Below, piece after piece: positions 25,635 through 34,723 of a stretch of 64,000 bases of DNA. Position numbers and translations under genes: made by a program. How positions within the stretch are numbered: position 1 is the first letter of the stretch; each line of letters opens with the position of its first letter. A model generated the notes under the pieces. That model was given only the letters and a program-made list of their open reading frames with translations. It searched no databases and was not told where the DNA came from. Origin of the DNA: Litchfieldia stipae (lineage in GTDB: Bacteria; Bacillota; Bacilli; Bacillales; Bacillaceae_L); assembly GCF_014837155.1 (NCBI RefSeq), contig NZ_JACYHA010000004.1, positions 124,001-188,000 of the forward strand, in the 5' to 3' direction.

Positions 25635-28600
25635 ATGGCAAGGAAAAGGGGAAAGTTAAAAAAACTTATTGGAACGTTATGTGCGACTTCAATGGTATTT
25701 GGATCATTAGCCTTTGTAGAACCAATGGAATCGAAGGCGGAAGTGATTACAAAAACATTAACAATTGATGGAAACAAAGTAGATGAATATAACCGATTTA
25801 AAGGCTTCGGGACAGTTACGGCAAATAACACATCTCGTTTGATGCTAGATTACAAAGAAGAGCACCCAGAGGCTTATTGGGAAATTATGAATCAGTTATT
25901 TAATAAAGATACAGGGGCTGGATTAGCTCATGTCAAAGTAGAGTTAGGTGCAGATGTCAATTCATCTTCAGGAACTGAGCCTGCAACTATGCGTTATGCA
26001 GATGAACCTGCAAATGTATTGAGAGGAGCAGGTTTCCAATTTGCAGCTGATGCCAAATCAATTAACCCGGATATCACGACAGAGATTCTACGCTGGGGAG
26101 AGCCGCGTTTTACATGGAATGGTGCTGCAAACAAAGAGTATGAAAATCGTTACCAATGGTATAAACAAACAATAGATGCGGTATATGAAGAATATGGCTT
26201 TAAGTTAGATTATGTTGGTATTTCGCAAAATGAAAGAGCTCAAGGTAATAATGGTAGAAATGAAGTAGAGTGGCTGAAATACTTTACGACAAAAATTAAA
26301 GAAGAGCCTAATTATGATTCAGACTACAAACATATTAAGCTAGTAGCTGCTGATGGTTATCGAGATACTGCAACGATAAGTCGTACACTTTTAGATAATC
26401 CAGATCTGATTGATGAAATAGATATTATCAGTTCTCATTATGGCTTAACTGGTTCAAATGAGATGAAGCAGTTACAAGAAAAGCTCATTGCAGAAGGGAA
26501 AAAGCCAAAAGAAAATTGGGTGTCAGAGGGTATTGCACCGATGGTTAATGCAAGGTACCGTGAAAATATGGAGCCGCATTATAATGGACTTGGAGGAAAA
26601 GCAGGAATAATTGATGTTACCTCTCGTATCATATCTGTGTATTCATGGACTGGTGCAGGAAACCTTCCACTGAATGCAGTTTCGTTTGACTTTCAACCAT
26701 CAGTCGCTGCTTTTTATGAAGGGTCTGCCTACAATCCGAAGCACTTAATTAGTGCGTTCGATCCATGGTCAGGTTTCTATGAAGTAGATGGTGGAGTTCA
26801 AGGGGTTCGTCATGTAATGAATTTCGTTGGATATGATGACCATACGACACCTGAGAATGAGCGCTGGATGTATGTGAAAGATGCGACATATAGTGATGGG
26901 AACTTCTTCGATGGTGGTGTTGATGTCGATACGAGTACTCATAATTACTTAACATTAAAAGATCCAGAAACCGATGATTATACAACTGTGTTTGCTAATA
27001 ATACAAAGCAAACACGTCACTATAAGATCAACGCAAAAAACCTTAATGGTAAAGAAAATGCACCAATGTATGTTTGGGAAACACGTGGTCCAGATGCAGG
27101 ACAAGCATATGATGCAAACTGGTTCAAAAATGTAGATGTAATCACTCCAAAGAATGGTGAATATGAGCTTGAGGTGAAACCGTATTCGATTGTAACCATT
27201 TCTACATTAGATAAGGAATCAGAGGTCGAAGGCTTCGAATATCAATCAGACCCGGTTGATGTATCAAAGGACACGATTCTTCCGTTACCATATACAGACG
27301 ATTTTGAATACAAAAATTATCCTGTTGATGAAAAAGGAAGAGATTATGTTGACCGTCGTGGAGGAACACCACGTTATACAACCGATCAGCTTGCTGCTTT
27401 TGAGGTTGTAAAAAAGGCAACGAAACCAGTCGCAAGTGGTAGTGCCGAACGTGCTGATTTAAAAATACCTGATGCAAAGGCTCATGGAAATATGCTGCAG
27501 CAGAAAATTACTCATGACATCATTGGGGCAGACTGGGCAGTTTGGGGAGGTACAGACGGATCTGCTTCAAATAGTAATCCGAACACAACCATTGGTGATT
27601 TCCGTTGGGTCAACTATAAAGTATCTTATGATTTCTTATTAGATACCCATACGCCTGAGGTTAATGGCAGAAGTAACTATGCCTTAATTGGTGTGCGACA
27701 AGTGAAAGCTGGGGGAACAGATTCACATGCTCCATACAATGCTCGAGTATACTCTGATGGTCGCTATGAAATTCTTAAACTTGGGAATGTAGTTAAGAAT
27801 GGAAAAATCGATAAGTTTGATAACAAAATATGGCATAACTTAGGATTTGAAGCAAAGGAAAATCAGTTTACACTATACTTGGATGGGAAAGAAATTGCAT
27901 CATACACAGACAAGGATCAAACAGTGATGTCTGGTCGGGTAGTGATTGGATCAGGATATTATGAAACTCTATTTGACAACTTACGTATCGATCCGATTAA
28001 AGGTTATACCTATGAATCCGAAAAGTATGATAGTGCTCAAGGGAAGAAATATGACTCAGAAGAAGTAGCCCTCAACAATATCGATTCATTGAATCCAATC
28101 GGATACATTGGAAAGTGGGATTATACACAAGCAGGTTATGCACATTTTAACCGTACACAAATGACAGCAAGTACAGATATTCCTGTTTGGAATGGGGTAA
28201 CTGTTGGGCACAGAGACACAGCAACTGAAAAAGGTACGTTAAATAAAGTCGTATATACAGGTAGCTGGGGTTCAAATAATTCTAATAGCTGGGGCTCTAA
28301 TGGAGCATCATTTGAAATTACATTTAAAGGCACTGAAATTAGACTTTATGGTGTCACAAATCCATCAAATGGAACAGCTGATGTGTATCTTGATGGTGAG
28401 CTAGTTGGACAAGCTAATTATCTGAACAATAGTGAGATTGAACAGATGGTTTGGTCTGCTGATCAACTAGAAGATAAAGAACACACACTTAGAGTTGTAG
28501 CAAAAGAAAGCTATACAAGCTTTAGTAAAGCTGAAATAGAGACAACAGACCCAATATTAGCTGTTAAAAAAATCGGTCCAAATGATATCGTCAAGGTTCA

Positions 28601-29435
28601 GGATGATGAATCGAAAATAGGCAATGAAGAAAATACTGTTTATGCATTTAGAAAGAATAATGTGTGGGGATCAAATAATACGAATGCTTGGGCAAATTTT
28701 GATGACGAGCCGTATATTTTAATTAACTTTACTGGTTCAGGGATAGATTATCTTTCAGGAACAGGAGATAAAACAAAATATCATTTTGAGCTTGATGGTG
28801 AAGAGGTAGGAGACTTTGCCGTGAATTCAAGCACTGGTGTAAGGTATTCTGTAAGAGGTCTTGAAGAAAAACCGCACACATTGAAAGTATCACTGAAAGA
28901 TAATGAAAGATTAGATACCTATATGGACTATCGGGGAGTAAATATTTATAGTACTCCGATAATAGAAGGATCAAATAGTAGCATGGTCTTCCATTTTGAA
29001 GGATCAGGGTTCAATTTATTTGGTGCTACCTCTGACGCTTTAATTGATGTATACGTAGACGATATTTTAATCGATGAAGATTATAGGGTTTATGCAAAAG
29101 GAGACAGACAAACATCTTATTCACTTCGAGGACTTAAGGATACAAAACACACTGCACGAATAGTGATAAAAGGTGGTACGTATATCTTTGATGGACTCGA
29201 TGTGATAAATGGAGTAAATAAGGTTGAGGTAAGCAAAGAAACGCTTCAGACATTGTATGATGAAAATGAAGCAAGAAACCATAAAGAATACACCAAGGAC
29301 AGCTGGAAAGTCTTTCATAAAGAATTAATGAATGCGAAACAAGTGTTAAAGAACCCACAAAGTACAACAGACAAAGTAGCAGAAGCAAGAATTTCTTTAC
29401 AAAAAGCGGTTGAAGGTTTGGTAAAGGTTAATTAA
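25635..29435 (+). CDS. Secreted multimodular GH59-type beta-galactosidase
   Basis: Extracellular protein of 1266 residues. A signal peptide (about 1-34, ending SKA) precedes a GH59 catalytic region (about 40-540) recognisable by its resemblance to galactocerebrosidase: FKGFGTV, AHVKVELGAD, then acid/base Glu200 (YVGISQNERAQ) and nucleophile Glu298 (NWVSEGIAP). A lectin-like beta-sandwich (about 560-785) follows, then three related beta modules (about 825-960, 965-1075, 1080-1175) with VWGSNNTNAW and LRGLKDTKHT-type motifs, and a C-terminal FIVAR-like helical module (about 1190-1266). It probably removes beta-linked galactose from polymers or side chains outside the cell. No sortase signal is seen. 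The ATG at 25635 is the first plausible start before the basic n-region. The gene is monocistronic. Confidence 0.82.
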   Translation: MARKRGKLKKLIGTLCATSMVFGSLAFVEPMESKAEVITKTLTIDGNKVDEYNRFKGFGTVTANNTSRLMLDYKEEHPEAYWEIMNQLFNKDTGAGLAHVKVELGADVNSSSGTEPATMRYADEPANVLRGAGFQFAADAKSINPDITTEILRWGEPRFTWNGAANKEYENRYQWYKQTIDAVYEEYGFKLDYVGISQNERAQGNNGRNEVEWLKYFTTKIKEEPNYDSDYKHIKLVAADGYRDTATISRTLLDNPDLIDEIDIISSHYGLTGSNEMKQLQEKLIAEGKKPKENWVSEGIAPMVNARYRENMEPHYNGLGGKAGIIDVTSRIISVYSWTGAGNLPLNAVSFDFQPSVAAFYEGSAYNPKHLISAFDPWSGFYEVDGGVQGVRHVMNFVGYDDHTTPENERWMYVKDATYSDGNFFDGGVDVDTSTHNYLTLKDPETDDYTTVFANNTKQTRHYKINAKNLNGKENAPMYVWETRGPDAGQAYDANWFKNVDVITPKNGEYELEVKPYSIVTISTLDKESEVEGFEYQSDPVDVSKDTILPLPYTDDFEYKNYPVDEKGRDYVDRRGGTPRYTTDQLAAFEVVKKATKPVASGSAERADLKIPDAKAHGNMLQQKITHDIIGADWAVWGGTDGSASNSNPNTTIGDFRWVNYKVSYDFLLDTHTPEVNGRSNYALIGVRQVKAGGTDSHAPYNARVYSDGRYEILKLGNVVKNGKIDKFDNKIWHNLGFEAKENQFTLYLDGKEIASYTDKDQTVMSGRVVIGSGYYETLFDNLRIDPIKGYTYESEKYDSAQGKKYDSEEVALNNIDSLNPIGYIGKWDYTQAGYAHFNRTQMTASTDIPVWNGVTVGHRDTATEKGTLNKVVYTGSWGSNNSNSWGSNGASFEITFKGTEIRLYGVTNPSNGTADVYLDGELVGQANYLNNSEIEQMVWSADQLEDKEHTLRVVAKESYTSFSKAEIETTDPILAVKKIGPNDIVKVQDDESKIGNEENTVYAFRKNNVWGSNNTNAWANFDDEPYILINFTGSGIDYLSGTGDKTKYHFELDGEEVGDFAVNSSTGVRYSVRGLEEKPHTLKVSLKDNERLDTYMDYRGVNIYSTPIIEGSNSSMVFHFEGSGFNLFGATSDALIDVYVDDILIDEDYRVYAKGDRQTSYSLRGLKDTKHTARIVIKGGTYIFDGLDVINGVNKVEVSKETLQTLYDENEARNHKEYTKDSWKVFHKELMNAKQVLKNPQSTTDKVAEARISLQKAVEGLVKVN

Positions 29436-29454
29436 ATAAGGCATGAATAGAATG

Positions 29455-29500
29455 AACCTAGGTCTTAAGTAGTGTTACTCTACTTAGCCTAGGTTTTTTG
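29455..29500 (+). terminator. Strong terminator after GH59 gene
   Basis: AACCTAGG / CCTAGGTT and the inner CTTAAGTAG / CTACTTAG arms form a long hairpin followed by TTTTTT. Confidence 0.88.
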
Positions 29501-29655
29501 ATTTTCAATAAAATCCTGATATGAAAGCGATTTAATGAAAAAATATTATATTTTTTTGAAAATTGTATTTCTTTGTTGGGTAAAAAGAACTAGAATATGA
29601 TTATGCATTTGAGAAAAATGTCGAACAATGTAGATTCATTTATAGGGGGATGCCA

Positions 29656-30948
29656 ATGGCGATTAGTTGGAAAAAGTCAAAAAAGCTGTTATTAACTAAT
29701 ATTCAAGTTAAACAGATGAGAATGCAAATAACTGATGAGAAACTAGAATCAAAGATTAAAATGATTCATTTAACAGAAGAAGATTTGCATGTGATTCATG
29801 CGATTCAACCTATAGTAGAACAAAATATAACAAATCTAGTAAATGACTTTTATCGTACAATTATTGAAATTGATGAGCTTAAGAAAATAATCGAAGACCA
29901 TAGTACGGTTGAGCGTCTTCGGAAAACTTTAAGTGATCACATTATTGATCTTTTTAATGGGCAGCTTAACCAAGAATTCCTTATTAAAAGAGAAAGAGTA
30001 GCTAAAATACACTTTCATATTGGTTTGAAGCCTGCATGGTATATGGGGGCTTTCCAAAACCTACAAGCTTCATTGATATCCCTTGTTTTTAAACATTCAG
30101 AAGATATTGAGGAAGTACATTTGATTATTTCAGCAATAACGAAAATTCTTAGTCTAGAACAGCAAATTGTTCTAGAGTCTTATGAAGCTGAAAATATAAG
30201 TAACATTGAAGCTCAAAATGAACAAGTAAAAGAAGAGATAAAAGGAGCAGTGCTTGATGTTAGTTCTGATTTAGTGGCAATTGTCCAAGAAACATCAGCA
30301 TCGGTTGAAACCTTAGTTGGGAGCAGCAATGATGTGAATAAGCTAGTTCTACAGACAAATGAGCAATCGCAGCTTGCACAGAAATTCGCAACTGATGGAA
30401 AGTCTGAGTTGAGCGAGTTAACTTTACAAATCGAGTTGATGCTCACCTTTACAAAGCAGATGGTCGAAATGGTTGAGAAGCTAATGTCTTCATCACGGGA
30501 AATACAAGACGTGATAAAAATAGTAGAGGATATCGCAAATAAAACTAATTTACTAGCGTTGAACTCTGCTATAGAAGCGGCAAGAGCGGGAGAACATGGA
30601 AAAGGTTTTACGGTGGTAGCAGATGAAATTAGAAAGCTTGCAGATCAAACGAAAATATCTATTACAAACATAGAGTCATTAATTGAAATTTCGAATGAAT
30701 ATACAATCAATGTAGCAAATGCGTTAAAGAATGTGAATAATGCAGTAGAAGAAGGAAGACAGAAGTCAATCAGCACAAATGATGTATTCAGCAATATAAG
30801 TGATTCCATGAATCTCAGTGTTGAACGTGTTGAAGAGGTAATGCGAGAAATTGATTATTTAGTGCAAACGATTAGTGAAATTGGTCAAGCTATGGATACT
30901 GTCACAGCCTCTACAGAACAATTGAATTCAGCCGTAAGTATTTCATAA
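29656..30948 (+). CDS. hemAT: HemAT-like heme-globin aerotaxis transducer
   Basis: Soluble chemoreceptor of 430 residues. Residues about 30-185 form a sensor globin whose proximal histidine is His119 ([17 protein letters not shown]), matching HemAT of Bacillus. The C-terminal half (about 200-430) is a methyl-accepting coiled coil with the conserved hairpin tip [20 protein letters not shown]-like sequence that binds CheA/CheW. It would bind oxygen at heme and steer motility. Of two in-frame ATGs, 29656 sits 6 bp after GGGGG, while 29650 abuts it. It has its own terminator, shared in reverse with the convergent ferritin-like gene. Confidence 0.92.
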   Translation: MAISWKKSKKLLLTNIQVKQMRMQITDEKLESKIKMIHLTEEDLHVIHAIQPIVEQNITNLVNDFYRTIIEIDELKKIIEDHSTVERLRKTLSDHIIDLFNGQLNQEFLIKRERVAKIHFHIGLKPAWYMGAFQNLQASLISLVFKHSEDIEEVHLIISAITKILSLEQQIVLESYEAENISNIEAQNEQVKEEIKGAVLDVSSDLVAIVQETSASVETLVGSSNDVNKLVLQTNEQSQLAQKFATDGKSELSELTLQIELMLTFTKQMVEMVEKLMSSSREIQDVIKIVEDIANKTNLLALNSAIEAARAGEHGKGFTVVADEIRKLADQTKISITNIESLIEISNEYTINVANALKNVNNAVEEGRQKSISTNDVFSNISDSMNLSVERVEEVMREIDYLVQTISEIGQAMDTVTASTEQLNSAVSIS

Positions 30949-30972
30949 GAGCAGAGGCAACTCTGCTCTTTA
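30947..30972. terminator. Bidirectional terminator between convergent genes
   Basis: AAGAGCAGAG and CTCTGCTCTT form perfect 10-bp arms with a GCAA loop. It starts at the hemAT stop codon; A and T tracts on both sides could serve either direction. Confidence 0.85.
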
Positions 30973-30995
30973 ATCATACGATCATACAATAATGA

Positions 30996-31451
30996 TCATT
31001 TGTTTTTTTGTATAAAATACAAAAACCAAACTGCATGATTTTGTTCATCTGCTGCTGCTCGTTTAAATGCCTTTTTAATAAGTATGTTTTTTGCTACATC
31101 AGCCATCGACAAGTAGAAATCCACTGTTTCTTGCTCATCTTTAAATGCAAATTCTATCCCATCACTGTAGGTATTTGGGCATGTCTCAGTTATTTGTGGA
31201 TGAGCAGCTCGCCCCGTAATATGATTATAAATTCTACAAAACTCTTCAAAATGATGAATTTCATCCTGTCTGATTTCTAATAATTGATTCCGTACAGCTT
31301 CTGTTGGCGCCATAGTGGCCAATCTTTCATAACATGCAATTGCACTATACTCTCCATTAATCGCTTTATGAATCTCCTGTGCTAACCTAATGTCGTGTTG
31401 TGAACGAGAATATGATTCATCATAATGATAGTCATACTGACTTGGACCCAA
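30996..31451 (-). CDS. Ferritin-like/rubrerythrin-type small protein
   Basis: Helical protein of about 151 residues with two ferritin-like helix pairs: INGEYSAIACYERLA with IRQDEIHHFEEFC, then FAFKDEQETVDFYL with AAADEQNHAVWFLY. Paired Glu and ExxH motifs suggest a diiron or metal site. Related Bacillus proteins (YhjR-like) are small rubrerythrin relatives of uncertain function. The TTG at 31451 has GGGAGGAA 6 bp upstream; an in-frame TTG at 31481 has no site. Convergent with hemAT. Whether it is an enzyme, an iron-binding protein or a spore-associated protein is not readable here. Confidence 0.78.
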   Translation of the reverse strand: MGPSQYDYHYDESYSRSQHDIRLAQEIHKAINGEYSAIACYERLATMAPTEAVRNQLLEIRQDEIHHFEEFCRIYNHITGRAAHPQITETCPNTYSDGIEFAFKDEQETVDFYLSMADVAKNILIKKAFKRAAADEQNHAVWFLYFIQKNK

Positions 31452-31534
31452 TCTAGATTCCTCCCAATTATAAAATGTCAACTTATCATATGCTTTTGAA
31501 AATGGGATGGTGTAACTAGTTCATATTTAAATTC

Positions 31535-31705
31535 AAGGCTGTTTTCTCAAACTTTGTTGTTTTTTGAGATAAATTAATTGAAAGTAGATTTCTAGCAGCC
31601 TGAATACATGGAGACTCCCGTGGGATTCGTTGGCTCCCACAGGACGCGGAGTGTATCCAGGATGCGGTATTCAAAGCAAGCAACAATATATACGAAAACA
31701 GCCAA
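31535..31705 (+). repeat. Palindromic MITE-like repeat, copy 2
   Basis: Bounded by GGCTGTTTTC (31537-31546) and GAAAACAGCC (31694-31703). It contains GACTCCCGTGGGAT and CCCACAGGACGCGGAGTGTAT, as in the other copies. It fills most of the gap between the ferritin-like gene and the three-component sensor. Confidence 0.8.
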
Positions 31706-31781
31706 ATTCAAAAAAAACATTTCAAATAAATTTAAAGTTTGACATAATTAAACTAAGAACTCATGAATGAAGAAGAGAAAA

Positions 31782-31797
31782 ATGAAAGCGTAAGCAC
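31782..31797 (+). promoter_or_regulatory. cre site before the three-component sensor operon
   Basis: ATGAAAGCGTAAGCAC matches the cre consensus except for the last W. It lies 42 bp before the lipoprotein start, so CcpA control of the sensor operon is likely. Confidence 0.6.
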
Positions 31798-31839
31798 TTT
31801 TCGTTTTGTGATATAAATTATGCTCACCGGGGGAGAAAG

Positions 31840-32883
31840 ATGGATTCAAAGATATTCTTAGTTTTTACTGTACTAATTTTGATAACAGGTTGTTCAGCAA
31901 AAATGTTTGATACAGAAAAATATGAAGTAATCTATAACGGAATAGAAAATACCCAAAGGAATGAGCAAATTGACAGAAAGAATGATTATACAGTTGCCAT
32001 GATTCCTAAGGTTGAGGGGATACCCTATTTTAATGCGGCCCAGGAAGGTGCTTTAGAGGCAGGGGAGGATTTAGGTATCCATGTTATTTATAAAGGACCT
32101 ATTATCACGGATTGGAAACAGCAAGAAGAGCTAATTGAAAATTTTGTTGAAATGAAGGTAGATGCCATCGCGATTTCAGCGATTGATCCTGTAAAACTTG
32201 GCCCGGTCTTGCAGAAAGCCAAATTAAATGGAATCAAAATTTTGACATGGGACTCAGATACAAAACCTGAAGATAGGGAATTACACATTAGTATGGTAGA
32301 TCCAGAATTGCTTGGCAGACATATTGTTGATAAATTAGCAGCTAGTATTGGAGAAAAGGGAGAGTTTGGGATTTTAACAGATTCTTTAGAGGCAGCTAAC
32401 ACAAATCAATGGATTCAGTGGATGAAGGTCCACCAATTAGAATATTATCCCAATATGACCTTGTTAGAAGTGGTAGAAACAAATGACAATCCCAATAGGG
32501 CATACAAAGCAGCTATAGAAATGATTAAGGAACATCCTCATATGAAGGGCATTATCGGTAGTTCATCTGTTGGGCCTCCAGCTGCATCTCAAGCATTAAA
32601 AGACTTAGAGAAAGTAGGAGAGATCAAAGTTGTCGGTTTATCTACACCGAATTTGATGAGATCGTATATAAAAGATGGAACAGCAGAAATGATTACTCTT
32701 TGGAGTCCTAAAAAACTTGGGTATTTAACTGTTAGTGTGATGTTACACATACTTGAAGGGAAACAGATCGTTGATAATCAACGAATCGCAAATGTCGGTG
32801 TGATTAAAATGGAGAACGATACCATCATTATGGGTCCACCAATTGATATAACAAAGGAGAATATAGACGAATATGATTTCTAG
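31840..32883 (+). CDS. Sugar-binding lipoprotein paired with sensor kinase (XylFII-like)
   Basis: Ribose/xylose-type periplasmic-binding-fold protein, 347 residues. The lipobox ITGC gives lipidated Cys18, and the fold begins YTVAMIPKVEGIPYFNAAQEGA. There is no ABC permease or ATPase next to it. Instead the gene overlaps the downstream histidine kinase gene by 11 bp, so I infer that it is the extracellular sensory subunit of that kinase, as XylFII is for LytS in Clostridium. GGGGGAG precedes the ATG. The ligand is probably a monosaccharide such as xylose, arabinose or galactose. Confidence 0.82.
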   Translation: MDSKIFLVFTVLILITGCSAKMFDTEKYEVIYNGIENTQRNEQIDRKNDYTVAMIPKVEGIPYFNAAQEGALEAGEDLGIHVIYKGPIITDWKQQEELIENFVEMKVDAIAISAIDPVKLGPVLQKAKLNGIKILTWDSDTKPEDRELHISMVDPELLGRHIVDKLAASIGEKGEFGILTDSLEAANTNQWIQWMKVHQLEYYPNMTLLEVVETNDNPNRAYKAAIEMIKEHPHMKGIIGSSSVGPPAASQALKDLEKVGEIKVVGLSTPNLMRSYIKDGTAEMITLWSPKKLGYLTVSVMLHILEGKQIVDNQRIANVGVIKMENDTIIMGPPIDITKENIDEYDF

Positions 32884-34723
32884 AAAGTGGAAGTCATCCA
32901 AGCTTACTAATCTACCATTAAAAACAAAACTCATGATTACCTATGTTCTCCTAACCCTTATCCCTATGGCAGTATTGGGATTAGCGATTTACTATCAAAA
33001 CATAAAATCGATTGAAGAAGAGGTCGGGGAGTATATTCCAAGATTATTAAAACAAGCGAATCAAAATATTGAGAATGAAATCAATGATTTGGAGAATTTG
33101 CCTAATTTAATTTACAATTCAAGGGATGTCATTGCAGTTCTAAGAAGTAGCCCTTATAAAGAACAATCCGCCCTTTTAGAGGATAAATTTACTGTTGAAA
33201 GTTTTCTCTCGAGTACTTATTTAGGGAGAAGTAAATCGGAAATTCTTGGTGCTTTTTTATTATCTAATAATCGAGCTTTTGTTAGTACGACGCTTGAATA
33301 TGAAGGGTTTCATCTTGAAGACAATTACCTTCCTTATGGGGAACCATATGATTTAGATGATGAAGTGAAAATAGTGCTACCCCATCAAGTTGATTTGAGA
33401 TTTGAAGATGACACTCCATATATTCTATTAATCAAAGAATTAAAGGATTTAGATAATCGTGATAATCTAGGGACATTGATTTTAGCTGTAAAAGTGGACT
33501 TTATTAAGGATGTCCTTCAGGATGTGGACGAAGAAGAAAATGCGACCATGTGGGTTATGGATGAACAGGGGCAAATTGTTTATCATACGGATGAATCCAG
33601 GATTGGTACAACTTTTCATGAAATGAATGAATATCCGTTGTTAAATGGAAGTTTTCGAACGAAAAAGGAAATTGAACGGACATTAATAAGTGTCAATCAA
33701 ACGCAAAAAAACAAGTGGATAATTGTCCATAGTATTCCACTGAAATATTTAACAGAAGGAACAGATGTTGTACGGAATGTGAGTGTTATTATATTTATGA
33801 TTCTTGTTTTGATTACAACCATCATTTCTATTTTTCTGGCAATGTCGGTAACTCGTCCTATTAATTTGTTAGCAAAACGAATGAAGGATGTAGAAAAAGG
33901 GAATTTTGACGTAGATATTCCGATTGACGCTAAAGATGAAGTTGGAGTTCTTGCTAATAGCTTCAGATCAATGCTACATAAGATTAAAGAGTTAATTCAT
34001 AAGAATTATCAAATCAGGATCAGTCAAAAGGAAGCAGAATTGTATGCGCTTCAATCACAAATTAACCCTCACTTTATCTATAACACCTTAGAATCGGTTG
34101 GTTCAGCCGTTGAAGAAGGGGAACAGGATCTTGTTGTAGATATGGTAGCCATCCTTGGAAAAATGCTAAGGTATTCTCTTAGTAATAAGGACAATCTTGT
34201 CCCTATGAAAGATGAAGTTGAGCATATTCAACATTATCTAACATTACAAAAGTTTCGTTTCGAGGATAGAATAATGTTTGATATTACTAATAATCTAGAA
34301 AAAGAAGATTACTATACGCCAAAATTTATTCTACAGCCTATTGTAGAGAATTCCATTAAGTATGGCTTAGAGCACCGAAAAAGTCTCAAGCTAACAATCA
34401 TTATCAAAAAAACGATTGGTCAAGAAGGAACTGAATATATTGATTTATGTATTTCTGATAATGGTCCAGGAATAGAAGAAACTACACTTGCAAGTCTTAT
34501 GCAAAAATTGAATTCTGAACAAATGCTTAAAAGTGATTCAGGATTTGGGGTTACTAATGTTCATTCAAGAATCAAAATGATGTTTGGAATAGAGTTCGGT
34601 TTAGAGATTGATAGTAAAAAAGAGGATGGAACCGAGATTACCATTCGGATACCAGTGATCCATCATAAAGATATTGAGAATGATCAATTAGGAGCAGGGG
34701 AGGTGCAGCATGGAGAGTATTAA
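32873..34723 (+). CDS. LytS/YesM-type sensor histidine kinase
   Basis: Membrane kinase of 616 residues. TM1 (about 22-42), extracytoplasmic sensor region (about 43-300), TM2 (about 302-325), HAMP, then the His_kinase box QSQINPHFIYN with His400 and an HATPase domain (QPIVENSIKYG, DNGPGIEE). The start overlaps the lipoprotein gene, with AAGGAGA upstream. It would receive the sugar signal from the lipoprotein and phosphorylate the regulator encoded downstream, whose start lies inside its 3' end. Confidence 0.92.
   Translation: MISRKWKSSKLTNLPLKTKLMITYVLLTLIPMAVLGLAIYYQNIKSIEEEVGEYIPRLLKQANQNIENEINDLENLPNLIYNSRDVIAVLRSSPYKEQSALLEDKFTVESFLSSTYLGRSKSEILGAFLLSNNRAFVSTTLEYEGFHLEDNYLPYGEPYDLDDEVKIVLPHQVDLRFEDDTPYILLIKELKDLDNRDNLGTLILAVKVDFIKDVLQDVDEEENATMWVMDEQGQIVYHTDESRIGTTFHEMNEYPLLNGSFRTKKEIERTLISVNQTQKNKWIIVHSIPLKYLTEGTDVVRNVSVIIFMILVLITTIISIFLAMSVTRPINLLAKRMKDVEKGNFDVDIPIDAKDEVGVLANSFRSMLHKIKELIHKNYQIRISQKEAELYALQSQINPHFIYNTLESVGSAVEEGEQDLVVDMVAILGKMLRYSLSNKDNLVPMKDEVEHIQHYLTLQKFRFEDRIMFDITNNLEKEDYYTPKFILQPIVENSIKYGLEHRKSLKLTIIIKKTIGQEGTEYIDLCISDNGPGIEETTLASLMQKLNSEQMLKSDSGFGVTNVHSRIKMMFGIEFGLEIDSKKEDGTEITIRIPVIHHKDIENDQLGAGEVQHGEY

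Noticed and set aside
26749-26985. Antisense open frame rich in histidine opposite the GH59 gene
   Set aside because: It is a frame shadow of Asp/Tyr-rich coding sequence, with no ribosome binding site and no recognisable domain.
29521-29536. ATGAAAGCGATTTAAT before hemAT as a cre site
   Set aside because: The conserved C in the right half is missing, and it lies about 120 bp from the gene just after another gene's terminator; a chance match is likely.
29580-29620. SigD-type motility promoter for hemAT
   Set aside because: TAAA is present but no GCCGATAT-like -10 follows at the right distance.
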